A stretch of DNA of 15,587 nt, from contig SXOM01000099.1 of the NCBI GenBank assembly GCA_005776735.1, positions 1-15,587 on the forward strand, in the 5' to 3' direction. This stretch comes from Pseudomonadota bacterium. GTDB taxonomy: Bacteria; Myxococcota_A; UBA796; SXON01. Position 1 is the first letter of the stretch; each line of letters begins with the position of its first letter. Positions 6,228 to 12,652 of this stretch are shown here, piece by piece. The notes beneath the pieces are model-generated. The model was not told the DNA's origin. It saw only the letters and a list, made by a program, of their open reading frames with translations, and ran no database searches. A program made the translations under genes and the position numbers.

Positions 6228-6821
6228 CTAGCTGAACGCCTTCTTGTCGCCCCAGCGGTTGGACCGCTGATCGCGGGCGTTCTCCAGGCCCATTAGCGCC
6301 TCGCGCGCCATCTTGTCGACGATCTCCTGGTGGGAGAGGCCCTGGGCCAGGAGCGCGCGGTAGCCGACGTCGGCCCCGCCGCCGCCCTCGGTGTCGCCCG
6401 GCCGCTCGTGGCCCGCGCCCGCCGACCCCGTGGGGGCCCCGCCCGGCGCGCTGGTGTGGGCCGCTTCGTGCATCTCCGGGCCGCCGGTGCGGCTGCGGTG
6501 GAGCACCATGCGCTCGACCGCGCGCGCTTCGGACTCTTCCTGGTCGTGGCCGGAGTTGTGGCCTTCGCCACCCGAGTGCTCCAAGTGGTATTGCTCGTGG
6601 GCGAACAACGCCGCGTCTTCCGGCTTGTTGGGGTCGAAGTCCTCGGCCACGATGATGCTGCGGTCGACCGTCATCGCGCGGGCGCCCACCGCCTCGAGGG
6701 AGCGCGACGCGAGCGCACCGGTGAACACCTCGCCGCCGCCGGCGACCTGCCTACGCTGGAGGCCCGGCTTTTCGGCCCGGCTCGCCAGGCGATTGATGGT
6801 GCTGGCACGATCTCTGGCCAT
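6228..6821 (-). CDS. DUF4157 (eCIS core domain)-like protein with HExxH motif
   Basis: A 197-residue protein. Residues about 33-80 follow the DUF4157 layout: a Ser/Leu helix, 'GARAMTVDRSIIV' (46-58), a 'DPNKPED' stretch, and the metal-binding 'LFAHEQYHLEH' (72-82) with H75-E76-x-x-H79. An acidic 'EESEAR' (95-100) downstream could give a third metal ligand (E98). Most family members read HELxHVxQQ at this place, so the HEQYHxEHSGG version is divergent. The tail (about 115-150) is Gly/Thr-rich, followed by a short helical end with a basic, Trp-containing 'DQRSNRWGDKK'. No signal peptide is seen. Known: DUF4157 domains occur in effectors and toxins tied to extracellular contractile injection systems and also alone in Myxococcota. 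No such system is in the window, so a protease-like or cargo role is only possible. The ATG at 6821 has GGGAG at 6831-6827. Confidence 0.75.
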   Translation of the reverse strand: MARDRASTINRLASRAEKPGLQRRQVAGGGEVFTGALASRSLEAVGARAMTVDRSIIVAEDFDPNKPEDAALFAHEQYHLEHSGGEGHNSGHDQEESEARAVERMVLHRSRTGGPEMHEAAHTSAPGGAPTGSAGAGHERPGDTEGGGGADVGYRALLAQGLSHQEIVDKMAREALMGLENARDQRSNRWGDKKAFS

Positions 6822-6837
6822 GGCCGCTCCCGGGGGG

Positions 6838-6843
6838 AGTATA
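6838..6843 (-). promoter_or_regulatory. Possible -10 box for the DUF4157-like gene
   Basis: The minus strand reads TATACT, five of six bases of the sigma-70 -10 consensus, in otherwise GC-rich sequence 16 bases upstream of the ATG at 6821. No good -35 box is found at 16-18 bases, and the resulting leader would be only about 10 bases, so it may be a chance match. Confidence 0.3.
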
Positions 6844-6879
6844 GCGCGGCCGCGGCCGAGGCGGGCTATGGTGGGGTCG

Positions 6880-9786
6880 ATGCGGCTGTTCGCCCTGCTG
6901 TTCCTGTGCGTGGCGTGTTCGTCGGAAGACACGGGCGACTCCGACACCACCTACACCCCCCCCGGCGACGCCGACGGCGACGGCCTGCTCGACCCCGACG
7001 ACTGCGACCCCAACGACGCCACGGTCGGCGCCGGCCTGCCCGAGCTGTGCGATCAGGTCGACAACGACTGCGACGCGGCGGTCGACGAAGGGCTCGACTC
7101 CAGCACGTGGTTCCGCGACCAGGACGGCGACGCCTACGGCGACCCGACGTGGACCACGACCCTGTGCGGCGAGGTCGCCGGCTGGACCCAGGACGACCAG
7201 GACTGCGGCGGCTCCGACCCGTCGATCTACCCGGGCGCGCCGGAGTGGTGCGACGGCAAGGACCACGACTGCGACGGCCTCACGATGGAGGAGAACGCCG
7301 GCGACCGCCTGTCGTGGTGGCCCGACACCGACGACGACGGCTACGGCGCCGGCGAGCCGGTGCTGTCGTGCGAGGCGCCGGTCGGGCACGTCGGCAACGC
7401 CGAGGATTGCGACGACACCCGGGACGACGTGTCGCCCCGCGCCCCCGAGGTGTGCGACGACGCCGACGTCGACGAAGACTGCGACCTGTTCGCCGACGAC
7501 CTGGACGACTGGGCGGCCGGCGGCGCCAACGGGTACCCCGACCTCGACGGCGACGGCTACGGCGCGCTCGTCGAGCCGGTGTGGACCTGCGACATGCCGC
7601 GCGACCACGTGTCCATCACCGAGGACTGCAACGACGCCGACCCGCTCATCTTCCCGGGCGCGCCAGAGGTGTGCAACGGGTTCGACGACGACTGCGACGG
7701 CGACGCCGACACCACCGCGACCGACCGGCGCACCTGGTACGAAGACGCCGACGAAGACGGCTGGGGCGAGCTGGCGGTCACCACCGAGTCCTGCGAGGTC
7801 CCCGAGGGCTATGCACGGTGGCCCGGCGACTGCGACGACCACAACGACACCATCCACCCGAGCGCCGACGAGAGCGCGTGCGTGGCCGGCCTCGACCTGA
7901 ACTGCGACGGCTACACCGGGGCCGACGACGCCGACGGCGACGGCTACTCCGCGTGCACCGAGTGCGACGACGGCGACGCCGCCGTCTTCCCGGGCGCCGA
8001 AGAGGTGTGCAACGAGACCGACGACGACTGCGACGGCGAGGTCGACGTGGGCGCCACCGACGCGACCACCTGGTACACCGACGCCGACGGCGACGGCTTC
8101 GGCGATCCCGACGCGCCGGTGGACGACTGCGAAGACCTCTTCGGGTACGTGTCGGATGCCACCGACTGCGACGACACCGCGCGGACCATCTTTCCCGGCG
8201 CGCCCGAGACGTGCGCCACCACTGCCGACGACGACTGCGACGGCGAGCCCAACGAGCTCGACGCGTTGTCCTGCGTGGACTGGTACGACGACGTCGACGG
8301 CGACGGGTACGGCGCCGACAACGTGTGCGCGTGCAGCGCGTACGGCGCCTACGACGACGCGGTGGGCGACGACTGCGACGACGACGACACCTCGATCTAC
8401 CCCGGCGCGTTCGAGGTGTGTGGCGACAGCATCGACCAGGACTGCGATGGCAGCGAGACGGACTGCGCGCTGACCGACGCCGACGCCACGCTCATCGGCC
8501 GGCTCGACGGGGATCGGCTGGGGCTCGGGATCGCGGCCGTCGGCGACGCCACGGGCGACGGGGTGGACGACGTGTTGGTCGGGGCGCTCGGCATGGAGAC
8601 CAGCACGCCGGACGCCGGCGGGGTGCTGCTGGTCCGGGGGCCGCTCACCGGCGCCGTCGACCTGGCGGGGGTCCAGGTCGCCTACTGGGAGGGCGCCAAC
8701 ACCGGCGACGAAGCCGGCCGCGCGATCGCCACCGGCACCGACCTGGACGGGGACGGGCGCCCGGAGCTCCTGGTGGGCGCCCCCGAGAACGACGACCGCG
8801 ACAAGGATGCCGGCGCCGCCTACCTGGTCGAGTCGGGCACCGGCACGCTCACCCTCACGGGCACCGCCCTGCTCACCATCCGGGCCGAGTACGCGTACGA
8901 CGCGCTCGGCGACTCCGTCCTGCTCGGCCTCGACCTCGACGACGACGGGCGGAAGGAGGCCCTGGTCGGCGCCTACGGTTGCGATGTCGACGGCGCCGAA
9001 GCCGGCGCCGTGTACCTCTTCGAGCTGCCGGACAGCGGGGTTCGCCAGGCAACCGACGCCGACGTCATCGTGCGCGGCGACGCGCACGACCGCCTCGCGG
9101 TTTTTGCCCCCGAGCCGGCGGACGTCGACGGCGACGGCGTCCACGACCTGGTGATCGGCGGGTGGGGCATGGATGGCGACGAGGTGATCGCCGGCGGCGT
9201 GGCGGTCTTCTACGGTCCGGTGTCCGGCGAGCTCACGGTGGTCGACGCCGACCTCGTGGTGGCCGGCGAAGCCAACCAGGACGAAGCCGGTTGGCGGCTC
9301 GACGTACGCGACGCCGACGACGACGGCACGGTCGACCTGCTCGTCGGTGCCCCCGGCAACGACGACGCCGCCGCCGACGCCGGCGCCGCCTACCTCGTGC
9401 TCGGCCCGCTGCTCGCCGACGCGCGCCTGGCCGACGCCCACACCATCCTGCGCGGCGGCGCGGCCGACGACGCCCTGGGCTCCGCGGTCGCCATCGTCGG
9501 CCTGAGGGGCTCGGGCGCCGCCAGCCTGCTCGTTGGCGCGCCGGGCGCCGACGCCGGTGGTGCCGAAGCCGGCGAGGTGTACCGGCTCAACGACGCACCT
9601 TCGGGCACGTTCACGACCGCCGACGCCGACGCCAGCTACACCGGCGAGTCGCCCGACGCGGCGCTGGGCGAGGCGATCACCAACCTGGGCGACGTCGACG
9701 GCGACGGCGCAGACGACGCCGGCGTGAGCGCCACCGGTTTCCTGTCGCCGGCGGGGATGATCACCGGCGCGCTGTACGTGCTGTAG
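6880..9786 (+). CDS. Lipoprotein with eight MopE-type metal-binding repeats and seven FG-GAP repeats
   Basis: A 968-residue secreted protein. Residues 1-13 are a lipoprotein signal (MRLFALLFLCVAC); C13 is the likely lipidated Cys, with an unusual Cys at -3. A short Asp/Thr linker follows. Residues about 30-530 hold eight units of the type 'DxDGDGxG ... DCxD ... PGAPExCxxxDxDCDG', the 'putative metal-binding motif' first seen in the MopE/CorA copper proteins of methanotrophs. Residues about 534-968 hold seven FG-GAP units, typical of an integrin-alpha-like seven-bladed propeller, with calcium-type DxDGDG loops. The protein is strongly acidic. A surface, calcium- and possibly Cys-bridged adhesion or binding role is inferred; copper binding is not proven for such distant repeats. 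The start at 6880 gives a normal signal peptide; an in-frame ATG at 6868 would add four residues. The frame is open upstream to 6391 but that part is antisense to the DUF4157-like gene. Confidence 0.93.
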   Translation: MRLFALLFLCVACSSEDTGDSDTTYTPPGDADGDGLLDPDDCDPNDATVGAGLPELCDQVDNDCDAAVDEGLDSSTWFRDQDGDAYGDPTWTTTLCGEVAGWTQDDQDCGGSDPSIYPGAPEWCDGKDHDCDGLTMEENAGDRLSWWPDTDDDGYGAGEPVLSCEAPVGHVGNAEDCDDTRDDVSPRAPEVCDDADVDEDCDLFADDLDDWAAGGANGYPDLDGDGYGALVEPVWTCDMPRDHVSITEDCNDADPLIFPGAPEVCNGFDDDCDGDADTTATDRRTWYEDADEDGWGELAVTTESCEVPEGYARWPGDCDDHNDTIHPSADESACVAGLDLNCDGYTGADDADGDGYSACTECDDGDAAVFPGAEEVCNETDDDCDGEVDVGATDATTWYTDADGDGFGDPDAPVDDCEDLFGYVSDATDCDDTARTIFPGAPETCATTADDDCDGEPNELDALSCVDWYDDVDGDGYGADNVCACSAYGAYDDAVGDDCDDDDTSIYPGAFEVCGDSIDQDCDGSETDCALTDADATLIGRLDGDRLGLGIAAVGDATGDGVDDVLVGALGMETSTPDAGGVLLVRGPLTGAVDLAGVQVAYWEGANTGDEAGRAIATGTDLDGDGRPELLVGAPENDDRDKDAGAAYLVESGTGTLTLTGTALLTIRAEYAYDALGDSVLLGLDLDDDGRKEALVGAYGCDVDGAEAGAVYLFELPDSGVRQATDADVIVRGDAHDRLAVFAPEPADVDGDGVHDLVIGGWGMDGDEVIAGGVAVFYGPVSGELTVVDADLVVAGEANQDEAGWRLDVRDADDDGTVDLLVGAPGNDDAAADAGAAYLVLGPLLADARLADAHTILRGGAADDALGSAVAIVGLRGSGAASLLVGAPGADAGGAEAGEVYRLNDAPSGTFTTADADASYTGESPDAALGEAITNLGDVDGDGADDAGVSATGFLSPAGMITGALYVL
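6967..8466 (+). repeat. Array of eight MopE-type Cys/Asp repeats (protein-level)
   Basis: Units begin at the DxDGDG-like loops: DADGDGLL, DQDGDAYG, DTDDDGYG, DLDGDGYG, DADEDGWG, DADGDGYS, DADGDGFG and DVDGDGYG. Most carry DCxD, PGAPExC and DCDG landmarks with four or so Cys each. Units 3 and 5 are degenerate at the PGAPExC part, unit 6 is shortened between the loop and the second Cys. At the DNA level they diverge, so this is old duplication. Confidence 0.85.
8479..9786 (+). repeat. Seven FG-GAP / integrin-alpha-like beta-propeller repeats (protein-level)
   Basis: Each unit of about 60 residues follows 'G..A.D.LG..v...gD.DGDG.dDLLVGAPG.....AGAvYLv.GP'. Clear examples are 'DLDGDGRPELLVGAPE', 'DLDDDGRKEALVGAYG', 'DVDGDGVHDLVIGGWG' and 'DADDDGTVDLLVGAPG'. 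The seventh unit ends at the C-terminus ('GALYVL'), so the propeller appears complete. Confidence 0.82.
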
Positions 9787-9790
9787 GCCG

Positions 9791-9815
9791 GACGTTCGAC
9801 GTTCGACGTTCGACG
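9791..9815. repeat. GACGTTC heptamer tandem repeat, 3.6 copies
   Basis: Three exact copies of GACGTTC (9791-9797, 9798-9804, 9805-9811) are followed by GACG, starting four bases after the stop codon of the MopE/FG-GAP lipoprotein gene. It is outside any gene. It may be a slippage repeat or multiple binding site; nothing in the sequence decides. Confidence 0.8.
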
Positions 9816-9816
9816 A

Positions 9817-9844
9817 GCCGGTTCACCGCTTGCGGCGAACCGGC
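9817..9844. terminator. Hairpin between convergent genes, possible two-way terminator
   Basis: GCCGGTTC at 9817-9824 pairs with GAACCGGC at 9837-9844; inside it CCG and CGG pair after one A/C mismatch, leaving a loop of about four bases. It lies in the 204-base gap (9787-9990) between two genes that end towards each other, 30 bases after the plus-strand stop. No T-run follows on either strand, so a Rho-independent stop is uncertain. The rest of the gap, 9845-9990, shows no gene or clear signal. Confidence 0.5.
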
Positions 9845-9990
9845 GGGGGAGAGAGCGCCACTACACCCGGCCCGGCAGGACCCGGCGGTGACATCGTTCC
9901 GCAAAACGCCGCGCCCCGCGGTTGGCCCCCCGCCTGAAGCCGCCGACCCGCGTCCCGGGTCGCCGCGTCTTGCCCGGCCCCCGCCCCGCC

Positions 9991-10929
9991 TCAGCCCTTG
10001 TCCCACTCGGGGTTGGGCCACATCGGCCGCGCGTCGCTCCCGTCGGCCGCGGTGCAGCCGAGGAAACGCTGGGGGTCGGACAGGACGCGGACCACCGCGT
10101 CGATGCCGAAGCGGGCGGAGAGCCCGTGGTCGATGCGTTCGTCGTAGCTGAACCGGATGTGCATGCGCGGCCGGATCACCACCTGACCGTCGACCACCAT
10201 CGGCTGATCCTCGATGCGGCCGATCATGATGAACAGCGGGCAGGTGCCGTATTCGTAGAGGTGGTGGTACCCCGGCCCCATCCCCAGGCTCCCCAGGTTG
10301 GCGACGAAGATGCTGGTGTGCATCGGGTCGTCCTTGATGAAGAAGCCGGGGAGGATGTTGTAGTGGTTGAGCCAGCCGATGAGGCTCGCGGCGCCGATGA
10401 GCAGCGGGCGCGGGAGCAGGTTGAAGAGGTCGAGCTCCTTGTCGCCCGACGTCTTCTTGCCGCTGCGCTCCTCGGAGATGCCGGAGTTGACCCGGGCGCA
10501 CCAGTCGCGGAAGTTCTCGCCGTCGATGAACTCGCGCTTGACCGTGCCGATCTTGGCCTCGCGGTCGAGCTTCTTGCGCAACATCGAGAACGTGAGCCAA
10601 CGCCCGCGCCGCTGGTAGAGCCGCCGGCCCACGACGAACCGGTTCATCGCCGGCGTCGCCGAGAGGCCGATGCCCACCGCCGCCACCGTGGCCTGCGTGG
10701 GGTTGGCGTCGGGCACCACCTGCTTGCACCGCTCGAGCCACGCTTCGAAGTTGGTCGCGTCCAGGAACGCCTCGAAGTACACGACCGACTCGTTCCGGGT
10801 CGGCATCAGGTACTGCATGATCCGCCGGTAAGGCGGAACATTCATCAGATCGCCGTCGGGTCGGGACGTCTTGAACTCGAGCGCGAGCCACAGGAACAGG
10901 ACGACGGCGACGACGACGTAGGTGACCAT
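9991..10929 (-). CDS. Membrane-anchored E2/chloramphenicol-acetyltransferase-fold protein with altered catalytic motif
   Basis: A 312-residue protein. Residues 2-18 are a hydrophobic N-terminal anchor. From about 33 it follows the catalytic domain of 2-oxoacid dehydrogenase E2 acyltransferases: an Arg-rich start ('PPYRRIMQYLMPT'), 'TQATVAAVGIGLSATPAMNR' (78-97), 'TSIFVANLGSLGMG' (205-218), 'PLFIMIGRIEDQPMV' (231-245) and the segment 'RFSYDERIDHGLSARFGID' (259-277). There is no lipoyl or E1/E3-binding domain, so it is not a normal dehydrogenase-complex core. In true E2/CAT enzymes the last segment is DHRxxDG, with catalytic His; here E264 replaces the His and H268 replaces the Asp. Acyl transfer by the usual mechanism is therefore doubtful. 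It starts 33 bases after the BPI-like lipoprotein gene on the same strand and probably shares its transcript. The fold is fairly sure, the substrate unknown. Confidence 0.85.
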   Translation of the reverse strand: MVTYVVVAVVLFLWLALEFKTSRPDGDLMNVPPYRRIMQYLMPTRNESVVYFEAFLDATNFEAWLERCKQVVPDANPTQATVAAVGIGLSATPAMNRFVVGRRLYQRRGRWLTFSMLRKKLDREAKIGTVKREFIDGENFRDWCARVNSGISEERSGKKTSGDKELDLFNLLPRPLLIGAASLIGWLNHYNILPGFFIKDDPMHTSIFVANLGSLGMGPGYHHLYEYGTCPLFIMIGRIEDQPMVVDGQVVIRPRMHIRFSYDERIDHGLSARFGIDAVVRVLSDPQRFLGCTAADGSDARPMWPNPEWDKG

Positions 10930-10962
10930 GGCCGCGAGACTACGCCATCTGCGTCGTTCCGG

Positions 10963-12600
10963 CTACCTCAGTGACACTTCCAGGGCCGTGTGCACCCCCG
11001 ACGGATCGCGCTCGGCGCTGCCCTCGTCGACGGCGATGCCGTAGAGCTCGGGGAGCGGAAAGCTGAAGTCGCCGATGAGCACCAACAGCGCGTCGAGCGG
11101 CAGCGCCTGCTCCACCAGGCGCGTGGTCGCCTCGTCGCTGGCGCCCATGCTCGACTCGCGCACCATCAGGACGATCTCCGGGTCGCCGAGCTCGAGGGTG
11201 AGCTCGCCTTCCTCGGCGAGCACGGTGAGCGGAACGAACGCGTTCACCGTCGCGACGAGGTGGTCGCCCACGGCGCTCCCGGGCGCGTCGATCTCCACGA
11301 GCAGCTCGCCGAGCTGCGCCTGGAGCTGGCCGTCGCGCTCGACGACCACCGGGGGGAGCGGCGACTTCAGCGTGATGGTGCCCTCGCTCGCCTTGAGCGG
11401 CAACAACATCAGCGGGTCGAGCGATCCGTCGTCGGTGGACAGGCGCATGTCGAGCAGGCCGCCCGCCCACACCTCGTAGAGCATGCGGTTGAGGAGGTCG
11501 TCGCTGACCGCCCCGGAGAGGTCGGCCTGGGTGTCGAGGTCGGGCGTGCCCTTGGCCGCCGCGAGGAACCCCGGCGCGCTGTGCAGCCCGTCCTCCGGCA
11601 CGTCGATCTCCATGTCGAGCGCGAGCGCGAGCCCGTCGTCGTCGATGTCGGCGTCGGCGAACGAAAACGCCATGTCGACGGTGAGCCCCATCATCTCGGT
11701 GCTGTAGCTGGGGTCGAGCCCCGCGAGCGTCTCGTCCAACAGCGGCGGCACCATCTCCTGGATCTTCTCGACCAGCATCTCCTCAAGGGTGGCGCGGATG
11801 GTGTCGACCAGGAGGTAGTCCTCGATGCTCCCGGGCAAAAGCGACGTGTCGTAGCCGAAGTCCTTCAGCTCGACGGTGACCTCGCCGACGTCGACCACCA
11901 GGTCGCCCCCGAGCGTGGTGACGTACACCTCGGCCGACAGGACGCCCGCGGAGGCCCACATCGCGACGTCGCTGTCGAAGTCGAAGCCGACCGCCTCGCC
12001 GTAGGCGTAGATGTCGACGTAGAGGTTCGGGAGCTCGACCTCGAGCTCGAGTGCGCCGTCCCGCGGGCGGAAGCGGAACTCGGTCGTGTCGAACGTGATG
12101 CTGTCGACGTCGGCCGCGATGGTGACCGTGTCCCAGGCGTAGGAGTCGCTGTACACCGGGTTCATCGCCGCGAGGCTGTCGTTGAGCAGCTCCGGCGTGA
12201 GGTTCTCCGAAGCGACCCCGCCGATCTCGTCGAGGCCGCCCTGGTTCACCCGCACCTGCACCGCCGACTCGACCGCCCCGGCCGCCTCGTCGTAGTCGCC
12301 GGCGAGCACCCCGTTGCGGACGAAGTGTTCGTCGCCGCCGGCGTCGACGCCCACCGCCTCGACCACGTTGACCCCGCGCGTGAGCGGCACGGTCGCGGAG
12401 AAGCGGCCTTCGCCCACCGTGGCGGCCACGCCGCCGACGGTCACCGACTCCAGGTGCAGCGCGCGGCCGGCCGCCTTGGTGTCCCCGGCGGCCAGGAAGC
12501 TGCCCCCCTCGGGGGTGAGGAGCGCGAACTCCGGCGCCGGCGCCGCCTCGTCCGCAGGGGCTTCCTCACAAGCGGTGAGGATGAAGGCGAAGAAGACCAT
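10963..12600 (-). CDS. Lipoprotein with Ig-like domain and BPI/TULIP-like lipid-binding body
   Basis: A 545-residue lipoprotein. The signal 'MVFFAFILTAC' ends in a good lipobox (LTAC, C11). After a short Ala/Glu/Pro linker, residues about 28-105 look like a small Ig-like (glucodextranase B-type) domain: 'VGGVAATVGEGRFSATVPLT' then 'GVNVVEAVGVDAGG'. The remaining 420 residues alternate strands with two helical parts and resemble the two-barrel BPI/LBP/CETP fold: 'LEEMLVEKIQEMVPPLLDET' in the first half and, in the second, 'LSGAVSDDLLNRMLYEVWAG' followed by proline-led strands, as in the BPI C-terminal domain. Known TULIP proteins bind lipids in a long groove; a lipid carrier or LPS-binding role is inferred. 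The ATG has GGAGG at 12612-12608 seven bases upstream, and a strong promoter precedes it. Next gene is the anchored E2-fold protein. Confidence 0.85.
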   Translation of the reverse strand: MVFFAFILTACEEAPADEAAPAPEFALLTPEGGSFLAAGDTKAAGRALHLESVTVGGVAATVGEGRFSATVPLTRGVNVVEAVGVDAGGDEHFVRNGVLAGDYDEAAGAVESAVQVRVNQGGLDEIGGVASENLTPELLNDSLAAMNPVYSDSYAWDTVTIAADVDSITFDTTEFRFRPRDGALELEVELPNLYVDIYAYGEAVGFDFDSDVAMWASAGVLSAEVYVTTLGGDLVVDVGEVTVELKDFGYDTSLLPGSIEDYLLVDTIRATLEEMLVEKIQEMVPPLLDETLAGLDPSYSTEMMGLTVDMAFSFADADIDDDGLALALDMEIDVPEDGLHSAPGFLAAAKGTPDLDTQADLSGAVSDDLLNRMLYEVWAGGLLDMRLSTDDGSLDPLMLLPLKASEGTITLKSPLPPVVVERDGQLQAQLGELLVEIDAPGSAVGDHLVATVNAFVPLTVLAEEGELTLELGDPEIVLMVRESSMGASDEATTRLVEQALPLDALLVLIGDFSFPLPELYGIAVDEGSAERDPSGVHTALEVSLR

Positions 12601-12607
12601 GGGTGAG

Positions 12608-12612
12608 CCTCC
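12608..12612 (-). promoter_or_regulatory. Strong ribosome binding site of the BPI-like lipoprotein gene
   Basis: The minus strand reads GGAGG seven bases before the ATG at 12600, the best Shine-Dalgarno match in the window. It fixes the start codon and suggests good expression. Confidence 0.75.
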
Positions 12613-12622
12613 GGGCGGGCGG

Positions 12623-12652
12623 CGTATACACCCGGCGCCCCCGACCTGTCAA
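12623..12652 (-). promoter_or_regulatory. Sigma-70-like promoter of the BPI-like lipoprotein gene
   Basis: The minus strand has a perfect -35 TTGACA (12652-12647), an 18-base spacer, and a -10 TATACG (12628-12623, four of six). Transcription would start near 12616, leaving a leader of about 16 bases that includes the GGAGG site. The -35 box contains the TGA stop of the methyltransferase gene, so the signal is packed into the gene junction. It should drive the lipoprotein and the E2-fold gene separately from the upstream TonB receptor. Confidence 0.6.

Noticed and set aside
6228..6821. Extracellular contractile injection system locus
   Set aside because: Only a DUF4157-like protein is present; no sheath, tube, baseplate or AAA gene is seen in the window.
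6391..6879. Upstream extension of the MopE/FG-GAP lipoprotein frame
   Set aside because: It would bury the lipoprotein signal inside the protein and overlaps the DUF4157-like gene in antisense.
6967..8466. CRISPR-like regular repeats (GACGACTGCGACGGC and similar)
   Set aside because: Units are imperfect, in frame, of uneven spacing and encode the MopE-type motif, so they are protein repeats.
6751..9441. Minus-strand open frame of 896 codons rich in Val, Gly and Ala
   Set aside because: It is the antisense of the Asp-rich repeats (GAC read as GTC/GTG) and has no start region, domain or homologous pattern.
6330..10151. Plus-strand open frame of 1273 codons in another frame over the MopE/FG-GAP gene
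   Set aside because: It is mostly runs of Arg, a frame-shifted reading of GAC/GGC codons, and crosses several real gene ends.
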